Shown: positions 50,400 to 58,097 of the stretch, in pieces
Layout: each line of letters begins with the position of its first letter
How positions within the stretch are numbered: the stretch's first letter is position 1
Program-made: the position numbers and the translations under genes
Notes under the pieces: generated by a model
Databases searched by the model: none
What the model saw: only the letters and a program-made list of their open reading frames with translations
Told to the model about the DNA's origin: nothing
From: Streptomyces sp. NBC_00433
Lineage (GTDB): Bacteria > Actinomycetota > Actinomycetes > Streptomycetales > Streptomycetaceae
Direction of reading: 5' to 3'
Length of the DNA stretch: 64,000 nt
Assembly: GCA_036015235.1 (NCBI GenBank)
Contig: CP107926.1
Location: 1,860,001-1,924,000 of the forward strand

Positions 50400-51751
50400 A
50401 CGGTGACGCCTCCCGTGGCGGTGCTCTGCGGGCTCTCCAGTGCGTTCTGCGCCGCCTTCAGCGCCGCTTCGAGCGCCGCGGCGCCCTCCTCCGCCTCGGC
50501 GACGGTCAGCGACAGCGGCGGGGCGATCCGCAGCACATTGCCGGCCCTGCCGCCCTTGCCGATGAGCAGGCCCTGCTCGCGGGCGGCCTCCAGGACCAGT
50601 CCCGCGGCCTGCGCGGACGGCTGGTCGGTGCCGGGCACGACCAGTTCGACGCCCAGCATCAGGCCGCGCCCGCGCACCTCGCGGACCACGCCGAGGCCGG
50701 CGGACACCGACTCGATCCTGGCCTTCAGCAGGCCGCCGACCCGGCGGGCGTTGCCCGGCAGGTCGTGGTCGATGAGGTAGCCCAGGTTGGCGAGCGCCGC
50801 CGCGGCGGTGACCGGGCTGCCGCCGAAGGTGGAGATCGAGTTGGCGGTCAGGCAGTTCATCACGTCGGCGCGGGCCACCACCCCGCCCATCGACATGCCG
50901 TTGCCGACGCCCTTGGCGAAGGTGAGGATGTCGGGCGGCCCGGCCTTGCCGTGCGCCTGCCAGCCCCAGAAGTGCTCGCCGGTACGGCCCCAGCCGGTCT
51001 GCACCTCGTCGGTGATCCACAGGATGCCGTGCCGGTCGAGCACCTGCTTGAAGGCCGCGAACAGCCCGTCGGGCGGCAGGGTGAAACCGCCGACGCCCTG
51101 GACGGGTTCGGCGATCAATGCGGCGACCTGGCCGCCCGCCTGCCCGAGCACGTCCTCCAGGTCGGCCACGCAGGCGGAGATGAACTCGGCGTCCGACAGG
51201 TGCGCGTAGGGCCCGCGGCTGCGCACCCCGCCGTGCACGTAGAGCGTCTGCAGCGGGGACAGGCTGGTCGGCGACCAGGCTGAATTGCCGGTGATGCCGA
51301 TCGCGCTGAAGGACCGGCCGTGGTAGCTGTTGCGCAGCGCGAGGATCTGGTTGGAGCTGCGGTAGGCCGTCGCCAGCAGCAGGGCCGTGTCGTTGGCCTC
51401 GGTGCCTGAGGTGGTGAAGAAGACGCGGGCGTCGGGGATGCCGGACAGCCGGGCGATCCGCTCGGCCAGTTCCACGGCCTGGCTGCTCAGATACAGCGTC
51501 GAGGAGTGCAGCAGCTTCCCGGCCTGCTCGGCGACGGCAGCGGCGACCTCGGGCAGGGCGTGCGCGGTCATCGTGGTGAGGATGCCGCCGAAGAAGTCCA
51601 GGTAGCGGTTGCCCTCGGCGTCCCAGACGTGCCGGCCCTCGCCGTGCGTCAGCTCGATCGGCTGCGCGTAATACGTCGCCAGCCAGTCGGGCAGTACGGC
51701 CCGGTGCCTGGCGTGCAGTGCGGCGTGCGCGCCCGCGGTCTCGGTGGCCAT
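50396..51751 (-). CDS. Class III PLP aminotransferase, likely beta-alanine transaminase
   Basis: 451 aa. The PLP Lys is Lys280 in LTFAKGVGNGMSMGG; Asp248 in ITDEVQTGWGRTGE holds the pyridine nitrogen; TTSGTEAND binds phosphate. It resembles AGXT2 and beta-alanine/GABA aminotransferases. Between beta-ureidopropionase and dihydropyrimidinase it most likely converts beta-alanine to malonate semialdehyde. It starts 4 bases after the upstream stop. Confidence 0.9.
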   Translation of the reverse strand: MATETAGAHAALHARHRAVLPDWLATYYAQPIELTHGEGRHVWDAEGNRYLDFFGGILTTMTAHALPEVAAAVAEQAGKLLHSSTLYLSSQAVELAERIARLSGIPDARVFFTTSGTEANDTALLLATAYRSSNQILALRNSYHGRSFSAIGITGNSAWSPTSLSPLQTLYVHGGVRSRGPYAHLSDAEFISACVADLEDVLGQAGGQVAALIAEPVQGVGGFTLPPDGLFAAFKQVLDRHGILWITDEVQTGWGRTGEHFWGWQAHGKAGPPDILTFAKGVGNGMSMGGVVARADVMNCLTANSISTFGGSPVTAAAALANLGYLIDHDLPGNARRVGGLLKARIESVSAGLGVVREVRGRGLMLGVELVVPGTDQPSAQAAGLVLEAAREQGLLIGKGGRAGNVLRIAPPLSLTVAEAEEGAAALEAALKAAQNALESPQSTATGGVTV

Positions 51752-51755
51752 CGGC

Positions 51756-52598
51756 TCAGCCCTCCGTCAGGTCGCCGTAGGCGTCGGGCCTGCGGTCGCG
51801 GTAGAAGGCCCACTGCTGGCGGACTTCGTCGATCAGGCCGAAGTCCAGGTCGCGGACCAGCAGTTCCTCCTTGGTGTCGGAGGCGGTGCCGTCGACGAAC
51901 TGCCCGCGCGGGTCCACGAAGTAGCTGGTGCCGTAGAAGTCGTTGTCGCCGTACTCCTCGCGGCCGACCCGGTTGATCGCGGCGACGAAGTATTCGTTGG
52001 CGACGGCGGCGGCCGGCTGCTCCAGCTGCCACAGGTAAGCCGACAGGCCGCGGCTGGTGGCGCTCGGGTTGTAGACGAGTTGGGCGCCCGCGAGGCCCAG
52101 TGCGCGCCAGCCCTCCGGGAAGTGCCGGTCGTAGCAGATGTAGACGCCGATCCTGCCGACCGCGGTATCGAAGACCGGCCAGCCGAGATTGCCCGGTTTG
52201 AAGTAGTACTTCTCCCAGAAGCCGGTCACCTGCGGAATGTGGTGCTTGCGGTATTTGCCGAGGAAGCTGCCGTCCGCGTCGATGACCGCGGCGGTGTTGA
52301 AGTAGACGCCCGGCTGCTCGATCTCGAAGACCGGCACGACGATCACCATGCCCGTCTCCCGGGCGAGTTCGCGCATCCTGAGCACGGTCGGCCCGTCCGG
52401 CACCGGTTCCGCCCAGCGGTAGTGCTCGGCCTGCTGCACCTGGCAGAAGTAGGGGGCGTTGAAGACCTCCTGGAAGCCGATCACCTTCGCGCCCTGCGCG
52501 GCGGCGGCCCTGGCATGTTCCTCATGCTTGGCGATCATCGTCTCGGTGTGGCCGGTCCAGGTCGCCTGGACGAGCGCGGCACGCACGACATTGCTCAT
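51756..52598 (-). CDS. Beta-ureidopropionase-type nitrilase-superfamily hydrolase
   Basis: 280 aa with the nitrilase triad Glu44 (GFQEVFNAPYFC), Lys118 (YRKHHIP) and Cys155 (YICYDRHFPEGWR). It cleaves N-carbamoyl-beta-alanine to beta-alanine, CO2 and ammonia. It is the first gene of the operon. AGAGGAG lies about 9 bases before the ATG, just after a 12-bp palindrome that may be an operator. Confidence 0.9.
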   Translation of the reverse strand: MSNVVRAALVQATWTGHTETMIAKHEEHARAAAAQGAKVIGFQEVFNAPYFCQVQQAEHYRWAEPVPDGPTVLRMRELARETGMVIVVPVFEIEQPGVYFNTAAVIDADGSFLGKYRKHHIPQVTGFWEKYYFKPGNLGWPVFDTAVGRIGVYICYDRHFPEGWRALGLAGAQLVYNPSATSRGLSAYLWQLEQPAAAVANEYFVAAINRVGREEYGDNDFYGTSYFVDPRGQFVDGTASDTKEELLVRDLDFGLIDEVRQQWAFYRDRRPDAYGDLTEG

Positions 52599-52615
52599 GA
52601 CAGCAGCTCCTCTGA

Positions 52616-52674
52616 CGTGACGTCACGCCGGTTCTACGCACGTAGATCCCCGCCGTCCGACGAACGTAGATCCC
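52616..52674 (-). promoter_or_regulatory. Palindrome and direct repeats upstream of the pyrimidine operon
   Basis: CGTGACGTCACG (52616-52627) is a perfect 12-bp palindrome just before the ribosome-binding site. Further upstream ACGTAGATCCC occurs twice (52640-52650 and 52664-52674), 24 bp apart, and the first copy is part of an inverted repeat TCTACG-CA-CGTAGA (52633-52646). The double repeat looks like a regulator's dimer sites. No regulator gene is adjacent. Confidence 0.55.
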
Positions 52675-52954
52675 TCGCCCCACTCTGACAAGGCCCCCGC
52701 CGTTACCGCCTGACGTCACCCATGTTTCGCCCCCGCCCGACCCATACGGCGCACTGGCGGGCGTGGTGGCCTGATCCCGCCCATGACGCGGGAGGCGGGC
52801 GTTCGAGGGGTGCGGTCCTGCGACGGCCGGGGCGCGTGGGGGGACGCGGCGGGCCGGACCGGGCCGGGCGCGGCGAATCGAACGGCGGGGACGGGCCGGT
52901 GCGCACTTCCCGCCATAGTCCGCCATTCGGCTGAGCGAGTGGGATATGCGCATT

Positions 52955-52960
52955 TACCGT
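52955..52960 (+). promoter_or_regulatory. -10 hexamer of the secreted Pro/Thr-rich protein gene
   Basis: TACCGT ends 7 nt before the GTG start; there is no ribosome-binding site between. This fits a leaderless promoter. Confidence 0.4.
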
Positions 52961-52967
52961 ACTGATC

Positions 52968-53669
52968 GTGAAAGCCGTACGTCATACGCGGGTCCTGCCG
53001 GCTGCCGCCGGGCTGGCGGCGGCGCTGCTGGTGCTGTCGGCCGGGCCCGCGCCGGCCGCGGGCGGGGTGACGGTGACCGTCGGCTGCGCTCCGGGCGCCG
53101 GATGCGGAATCCTGCTGGTCAGCTGCGGGCCCGGCGGGCACGTGACGGGGGTGGTGCGGCTGGGGGGCGCCCTGCCCGTGCTGCCGATCGGGCACATCAC
53201 GGTGCGGATCGGGGGGCCGTGCGGGGTGGCGCAGCCGCCGCCGACGGCGCCGCCATTTACCACGCCGCCCACGACGCCGCCGACGACGCCTCCCCCGCCC
53301 TCGACGCCTTCGACGGTGCCTTCCACGGTGCCGCCGAGCACGGCTCCGGGCACGGCCTCCGCGTCGGCGGCGGCGCCCTCGCGGCCCCTGCCGCCGGTCG
53401 CCTCCCGGCCCGCCGTGCCCGCCGCGAGGGAGTCGCCGCACCCCGCCACCGCCTCGGCTGCCACCGGGCCCACCACCGCGTCCACCAGCGGCCCGCCGCC
53501 GCCCGTGCCGCCCGGCCCCGCCGGACATACACCGCCGCCGGTCGCCGCCGAGCCGTACGACCGGGCTTCGGGCGAGGCCGCGCGCTGGTGGCTGCTGACG
53601 ATGGCGGTCGTCGTCCTGCCTGCCGTGCTCGCGGCACTCCCCTACCGCCACATCCGGCGCCGGCACTGA
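52968..53669 (+). CDS. Exported Pro/Thr-rich protein with C-terminal membrane anchor
   Basis: 233 aa. A signal peptide (residues about 1-31, cleavage near PAPAAG) is followed by a small four-Cys domain (VGCAPGAGC...VSC...GGPCG), a long Pro/Thr/Ser linker (about 85-190) and a C-terminal membrane helix (WWLLTMAVVVLPAVLAALPY) with a basic tail. It is probably held at the cell surface like a wall-spanning stalk. Family unknown to me. It precedes a DUF4239 membrane gene by 20 bp and may be cotranscribed. Confidence 0.7.
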   Translation: MKAVRHTRVLPAAAGLAAALLVLSAGPAPAAGGVTVTVGCAPGAGCGILLVSCGPGGHVTGVVRLGGALPVLPIGHITVRIGGPCGVAQPPPTAPPFTTPPTTPPTTPPPPSTPSTVPSTVPPSTAPGTASASAAAPSRPLPPVASRPAVPAARESPHPATASAATGPTTASTSGPPPPVPPGPAGHTPPPVAAEPYDRASGEAARWWLLTMAVVVLPAVLAALPYRHIRRRH

Positions 53670-53689
53670 AACCGACCCCTGGGAGTCCC

Positions 53690-54466
53690 ATGTCCTCCTA
53701 CGCCCTCCCCCTGCTGTTCACCCTCGGCGGTGCCGCCTTCGCCTTCTGCCTCGGCCGCTTCCTCGGCGCGGGAGGCGTCACCGCCGAAGGGGAGATCGGC
53801 GGGCAGGCGCTGTCCCTGATCGGCGCGGTCCTGCTCAGCTCCTTCATCCTGCTGACCGGCTTCCAGGTCGCGGGGAGCTGGTCGGCGCTCAGCAGCGCGC
53901 GCAGCGGTACGTACGACGAGGAGCGGGCGCTCACCGACACCTACTGGGCCGCGGGCGGCCTCACCGCCGCCGACCGCACGGCGGTGCGCGGGCTGCTGCG
54001 GCAGTACACCGCGGACGTCCGCACCACGGAATTCCCCGAGCTGGCGCGCGGGCGGACCAGCCTCGCGGCCTGGCAGGCGCTCGACCGGGTCCGCGCCGCC
54101 GTACGCACCGCCGCCGCCCCCCGGCCCGACCAGCAGGCGGCCAAGGCCGCGGCCCAGTCCGCGCTGGCGACCGTGTACGAAACCCGCACCGATCGGGCCG
54201 CCGCGGTCAAGGCCGGCATACCCCGGGTGATCTGGCTCGCGATGGTCGGCGCGGGCGGCTTCCTGATCGCCTTCCCCGCGGTCCTCGGCCTCACCACCAC
54301 CGCCCGCCACATCGCCGCCCACTCCTTCGCCGGCGCCGCCGTCGCCTTCGCGATCGTCCTCGCGGCCCAGCTCAACCACCCTTTCCGCGAGCCCTTCGGC
54401 GTCAGCCGCACGGCTTTCGTCTTCGCCGAGACCCGCTTCGACCAGATGGACGGCCGGCAGCGGTGA
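53690..54466 (+). CDS. DUF4239-type membrane protein
   Basis: 258 aa with hydrophobic segments near residues 4-24, 38-60, 180-205 and 210-235 and a soluble middle. The pattern LSSARSGTYDEERALTDTYWAAGGLTAADRTAVRGLLRQYT and the late LNHPFREPFGVS are typical of DUF4239 proteins found in actinobacteria. Function unknown. GGGAG lies upstream of the ATG. Confidence 0.75.
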   Translation: MSSYALPLLFTLGGAAFAFCLGRFLGAGGVTAEGEIGGQALSLIGAVLLSSFILLTGFQVAGSWSALSSARSGTYDEERALTDTYWAAGGLTAADRTAVRGLLRQYTADVRTTEFPELARGRTSLAAWQALDRVRAAVRTAAAPRPDQQAAKAAAQSALATVYETRTDRAAAVKAGIPRVIWLAMVGAGGFLIAFPAVLGLTTTARHIAAHSFAGAAVAFAIVLAAQLNHPFREPFGVSRTAFVFAETRFDQMDGRQR

Positions 54467-54520
54467 ACCGTGTCCCGGGCAGCCATGTGTCGGGGCCCGC
54501 CGCCGGGGAAGACGCCCGAC

Positions 54521-55030
54521 ATGGCCGTACTCAGGAAGTTCGCCCGCCCCCTTCTCGCGTCGACTTTCGTCGTCGGCGGCTATGCGGCGCTGCGCAGCCC
54601 CGAGGCGCAGGCGCCCGACGTGACGCCGACCGCGCTGCCCCTCACCGAACGTGTCCTGCGGCTGCCGCAGGACGCCGAGCAACTGGTCAGGATCACCGGC
54701 GCCCTGCAACTGGGCGCCGGCGGGCTGCTGGCGCTCGGCCGGCTGCCCCGCGCGGCGGCGCTCGCGCTGTCGGTCAGCCTGCTGCCCGCCGTGCTGGCGG
54801 TCGATCCGTGGTGGACGGTCGCCGACCCCGACGAGCGGGCGCGGCAGCGCGCCAGGTTCTTCGCCGGGCTTTCGGTGCTCGGCGGGGTGCTGCTCGCCGC
54901 CGCCGACACGCACGGCAAGCCGTCGCTCGCCTACCGGACCCGGCGCGGCACCCGGCACGCGGCGGACGGTCTCGCGGACGGTGCGCGGGATCTGGCGGGC
55001 GGCGTACGCGACCGGCTCCCGACGCGCTGA
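54521..55030 (+). CDS. DoxX-family membrane protein
   Basis: 169 aa with about four hydrophobic segments: ARPLLASTFVVGGYAALR, GALQLGAGGLLALGRL, AALALSVSLLPAVLAV and FFAGLSVLGGVLLAAAD. This is the DoxX/MauE-like layout; such proteins are linked to redox processes at the membrane. The tail is Arg/Asp-rich and ends in a helical stretch. The ATG is the one where the hydrophobic part begins. Confidence 0.75.
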   Translation: MAVLRKFARPLLASTFVVGGYAALRSPEAQAPDVTPTALPLTERVLRLPQDAEQLVRITGALQLGAGGLLALGRLPRAAALALSVSLLPAVLAVDPWWTVADPDERARQRARFFAGLSVLGGVLLAAADTHGKPSLAYRTRRGTRHAADGLADGARDLAGGVRDRLPTR

Positions 55031-55098
55031 GACCGGCGGTCCGGGGAAGGCTTGAAGCAGGAAGCCGGGGCCGTCCGGCCGTGTGAAGGGACCGCACC

Positions 55099-55455
55099 AT
55101 GATCCGCATCGGGGACATCCGCGAGTGGCGCAACGAAGACGTCCTCGATCCCGGGGGCCACAGGATCGGCATCCTGGAGTCCGTCTACGTGGACACCAGC
55201 ACCGACGAGCCCGCGATGGGCACCGTCCGGGTGGGGATGCCCACCCGGCACCGGCTGGTCTTCGTGCCGCTGGACGACGCACAGGTCGGGCCGGGCTACG
55301 TGAAGGTCGGCTACGACAAGGAGCTGGTCAAGTCCGCGCCCTGGATCGGCACGGACGCTGTGCTGCCGGCCGAGGACGAGCCGGCGATCTTCGAGCACTA
55401 CGGCCTCACCTACAAGCCGGGGGCCAACGGCGAGCGGCAGCTCGCCCGCCGCTGA
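55099..55455 (+). CDS. PRC-barrel domain protein
   Basis: 118 aa. The N-terminal about 80 residues form a PRC-barrel (IRIGDIREWRNEDVLDPGGHRIGILESVYVDT, HRLVFVPLDDAQVG), and the rest is a short helical tail. PRC-barrels occur in RimM, in photosynthetic reaction centres and in stress proteins that bind other proteins. The partner is unknown. It ends with a tandem duplication around its stop codon. Confidence 0.8.
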   Translation: MIRIGDIREWRNEDVLDPGGHRIGILESVYVDTSTDEPAMGTVRVGMPTRHRLVFVPLDDAQVGPGYVKVGYDKELVKSAPWIGTDAVLPAEDEPAIFEHYGLTYKPGANGERQLARR

Positions 55456-55481
55456 ATCCGCACCGCTGAATCCGCACCGCC

Positions 55482-55512
55482 GACCCCGCCGCGCCAGGAA
55501 GCGCGCGGGGTC
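55482..55512. terminator. Hairpin between PRC-barrel and PRGARFA-repeat genes
   Basis: GACCCCGCCGCGC (55482-55494) can pair with GCGCGCGGGGTC (55501-55512) around a 6-nt loop with one bulge. It fills the 57-bp gap between the convergent genes and likely stops transcription in both directions. Confidence 0.6.
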
Positions 55513-56829
55513 TCAGCGCGCGCCGCGGTGCAGGGCCGCGGCCAGGTCGCGGTGGCAGGGCGGGGAGACCCGGGCCGCGGCGGCGAGCAGGGGGTCGGTG
55601 AGGGACGGGCGGGCGCGGGCCACCGCGGCCGCGGCTTCCGCGGTCCTGCCGCGGGCGACGGTTTCGAGGAGTTCGCCGGCCTCGGCCGTGCGGCCGCCGC
55701 TGTGCAGGAGGTCGGCGACCACGGCGACGTCCCCTGCCGAGCGGGCGGCGACCTGGTGCAGCAGGGTGCGGGAGTGCGGACCGCGCCCGGCGGCGGCCAG
55801 CGCGGAGACGGCTTCCGCGACCGGCCGCGGCGGCAGCGCGGCGATCTCCCAGAGCAGGGTCGCCACGTCGGCGGCGAGGCCGGTGCGCTCCAGTTCCCGT
55901 ACGACGTAGGGCAGACGGTCGGCGGGTCCTTCCGCGGCCGCAGCCAGGACGAGGTAGGCGGCGCCGCTCTCACCCGTGCGCCGCAACTGGCCGAGCCTGG
56001 CGGCCTCGGCGCGCGCCTCGGCGGCCCACCGGGGGTCGGCGGCCGGCTGCGCGGGCTCCGGTGCCGCCTGCGGCGCCCCGGCGAAGCGCGCCCCGCGCGG
56101 CATCCTGGGCGCGGGCACCTGGCGTGCCGCGGGCTCGGCGGCCGGGGGCGCGGACTGCACGCCGGTCCGCGGGGCGCCTGCGAAGCGCGCCCCCCGCGGG
56201 GCGGACGCGGACGCCTCGTGGTCCGCCGCGGACGGCGTCACGGGAACCGCGCCCGCCGACGCCGGCCCCCCGTCCGACCGCGGCGCCCTCGCGAAGCGCG
56301 CCCCCCGCGGCGCCGCGGGCACGGGCGCGCCCGGCGACTCGACCGGCTCGGGGTCGGCGGGAGCCACGGCGGCGAGCCGCTGGTGGAGGGTCGTGCAGCG
56401 GGCGGTGGTGCGGGTCAGGTCGTCCCGGGTCCAGGCGAGGGACTGGGCGCGGGCCGAGGTGGGGTGCCGGGCGTAGGCGCGGGCGGACTCGCGGGCCCGG
56501 GAGGCCGCGGACTCGCGGGCGCGGGTGGCCTCGGCGAGGCGGCCGCGCAGGCGGGCGGCGGCGTCGGGGGCGGCGTCCTCCGCGGCGAGGGCGGCGCGGT
56601 GCAGGGCGTAGGCCCTGGACGCCTCCGCCGGGTCGATGTCCTCGGCGCCGGAGTTGACCGCGAGGTCGCGCAGGACGGTTCTGACCACGTCCCAGGGCGG
56701 GATCTCCCGCCCGGTCTCGTGGTCGCGGGCGGGACCGGGCTCGCGTTGGGCGTACAGGCCGTACCAGCCGGGCCGTTCGCCGAGCGCCGCCACCAGGGAC
56801 CGGAAGTAGTACGTGAAATCCGCCGTCAC
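55513..56829 (-). CDS. Hypothetical protein with PRGARFAGAP repeats and C-terminal helical repeats
   Basis: 438 aa. The N-terminal about 75 residues (VTADFTYYFRSLVAALGERPGWYGLYAQR... EIPPWDVVRTVLRDLA) match a domain I recall from Streptomyces hypotheticals. A charged coiled-coil follows (about 85-150). Three copies of PRGARFA(G/R)AP punctuate a Pro/Ala-rich linker (about 165-265). The C-terminal part is helical and repeat-like. The GTG has GGGAGG 5 bases upstream. Function unknown. Confidence 0.7.
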   Translation of the reverse strand: MTADFTYYFRSLVAALGERPGWYGLYAQREPGPARDHETGREIPPWDVVRTVLRDLAVNSGAEDIDPAEASRAYALHRAALAAEDAAPDAAARLRGRLAEATRARESAASRARESARAYARHPTSARAQSLAWTRDDLTRTTARCTTLHQRLAAVAPADPEPVESPGAPVPAAPRGARFARAPRSDGGPASAGAVPVTPSAADHEASASAPRGARFAGAPRTGVQSAPPAAEPAARQVPAPRMPRGARFAGAPQAAPEPAQPAADPRWAAEARAEAARLGQLRRTGESGAAYLVLAAAAEGPADRLPYVVRELERTGLAADVATLLWEIAALPPRPVAEAVSALAAAGRGPHSRTLLHQVAARSAGDVAVVADLLHSGGRTAEAGELLETVARGRTAEAAAAVARARPSLTDPLLAAAARVSPPCHRDLAAALHRGAR

Positions 56830-56929
56830 CGAAGCCTCCCGACCGGCATTGGACACCCGGTGCGTTACGGCGCTGCTACGGACGGTTTTCTGGCGGTGAC
56901 AGGATCCGCCGCGGAAGCCGCCGCGGATC

Positions 56930-56970
56930 GGCAGGCAAACTTGTAAGTTTCCCTGCCGGACTCCTACGGT
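56930..56970. promoter_or_regulatory. 28-bp palindromic operator and promoter of the MarR gene
   Basis: A 28-bp inverted repeat (56930-56957) has arms GGCAGGCAAACTT and AAGTTTCCCTGCC with a single mismatched pair around a GT centre. TTGTAA (56941-56946) inside it, an 18-bp spacer and TACGGT (56965-56970) form a promoter; the hexamer ends 6 nt before the MarR ATG, so the mRNA may be leaderless. The site is placed for autorepression and could also affect the divergent gene at 56829. Confidence 0.7.
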
Positions 56971-56976
56971 GGAGCC

Positions 56977-57477
56977 ATGCCGAGAGCCGACCGCGCCCGT
57001 ACCGCAGACGAGCTGACCACGCTGGTCGCCCAGCTCAGCAGACGGCTGCGGGCGGCGTCCGCGGCCGCCGAGCTGACCCCGTCGCAGCAGTCGGTGATGG
57101 GGCGGCTGGGGAGGGAGGGTCCGGCGACGACGGCCGGGCTCGCCCGCGGCGAGCTGGTCAGGCCGCAGTCGATGCGGCTGACGCTGGCCGCCCTGGAGGA
57201 GCGCGGGCTCGTCGTCCGCGCCCCGCACCCGACCGACGGCCGGCAGGTGGTCTTCTCGCTGACCGCCGAGGGCGCCGGCCTGCTGGGCTCCGGCCGGGCC
57301 GCCCGCCGCGGCTGGCTGGCGCAGGCGATCGAGGCCCGGCTCACCCCGGAGGAGCACCGCGCGCTGGCCTGCGCCCTCCCGCTGCTCCGCCGGCTGGTGG
57401 AGTCACCGCACGACCCGTACGACGGCCCACCGCACGACCCGCACCGCACCGCACCCACAGGAGATGTCCCGCAATGA
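56977..57477 (+). CDS. MarR-family regulator
   Basis: 166 aa. The MarR winged helix spans about 20-110: LTPSQQSVMGRLGREGPATTAGLARGELVRPQSMRLTLAALEERGLVVR, then the wing HPTDGRQVVFSLT. A proline/His-rich tail follows. It shares a 4-base overlap with the isochorismatase-like gene and so probably regulates it and itself through the long palindrome. The ligand is unknown, often a phenolic compound in this family. Confidence 0.88.
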   Translation: MPRADRARTADELTTLVAQLSRRLRAASAAAELTPSQQSVMGRLGREGPATTAGLARGELVRPQSMRLTLAALEERGLVVRAPHPTDGRQVVFSLTAEGAGLLGSGRAARRGWLAQAIEARLTPEEHRALACALPLLRRLVESPHDPYDGPPHDPHRTAPTGDVPQ

Positions 57478-58031
57478 GCGCCACCACCCTCGACCCCCGT
57501 ACCGCCCTGGTCGCCATAGACCTGCAGACCGGCATCGTCGCCCTGCCCACCGCCCACCCGGCGGACGAGGTCGTCGCCCGCAGCGCCCGGCTGGCCGCCG
57601 CCTTCCGCAAGGCGGGCCTGCCGGTGGTGCTGGTGAACGTCACCGGTGTGGCGCCCGGCCGCACCGACGGCGGCCCCGGCGGCTCCGTCACCTTCCCCGA
57701 GGGCTGGACCGACCTGGTCGGCGAGCTGGACCCGCAGCCGTCCGACATCACCGTCTCGAAGCAGCAGTGGGGCGCCTTCTACGGCACCGGGCTCGACCTG
57801 GAGCTGCGCCGCCGCGGGGTCACCCAGATCGTGCTGTGCGGCATCTCCACCAGCATCGGGGTGGAGTCCACCGCCCGTGACGCGTACGAGCACGGCTACA
57901 ACGTCACGGTGGCCACCGACGCGGTGACCGACACCGACGCCGCCGCGCACGAGCGCTCGGTCAGCGCGATCTTCCCGCGGCTCGGCGAGACGGGCAGCAC
58001 CGCGGACATCCTGGGCCTGCTCCCGGCCTGA
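57474..58031 (+). CDS. Isochorismatase-family hydrolase lacking the catalytic Cys
   Basis: 185 aa. Asp16 (VAIDLQTG) and Lys96 (VSKQQWGAF) are present, but the position that carries Cys in cysteine hydrolases of this fold is Gly129 (ISTSIGVESTA), with a Cys seven residues earlier instead (LCG). So amidase chemistry by a Cys nucleophile is doubtful; isochorismatases proper also lack this Cys. It may hydrolyse an enol ether or serve as a binding protein. It is in an operon with MarR. Confidence 0.83.
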   Translation: MSATTLDPRTALVAIDLQTGIVALPTAHPADEVVARSARLAAAFRKAGLPVVLVNVTGVAPGRTDGGPGGSVTFPEGWTDLVGELDPQPSDITVSKQQWGAFYGTGLDLELRRRGVTQIVLCGISTSIGVESTARDAYEHGYNVTVATDAVTDTDAAAHERSVSAIFPRLGETGSTADILGLLPA

Positions 58032-58083
58032 CCGGTCCGCTCGTGGCGCGGCCCACCCGTAGTCGGCACCGCTCGAACACCGC

Positions 58084-58089
58084 TACGAT
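58084..58089 (+). promoter_or_regulatory. -10 hexamer of the membrane-anchored hypothetical gene
   Basis: TACGAT ends 8 nt before the ATG with no clear ribosome-binding site in between, compatible with a leaderless or very short leader. It is in a 66-base gap after the isochorismatase-like gene. Confidence 0.4.
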
Positions 58090-58097
58090 GCCGCGCC

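Larger units (their letters stand above)
52599..52967. other. Divergent gap upstream of the pyrimidine operon
   Basis: 369 bases without a supported gene. The left 80 bases hold the palindrome and ACGTAGATCCC repeats described separately; the right end has a TACCGT -10 for the plus-strand gene. The middle is GC-rich with no clear feature. Confidence 0.55.

Noticed and set aside
52522-52953. Minus-strand frame extending the beta-ureidopropionase upstream region
   Set aside because: The frame runs through the operator repeats and has no ribosome-binding site or recognisable fold; its repeated GIYVRRT peptide is only the translated operator.
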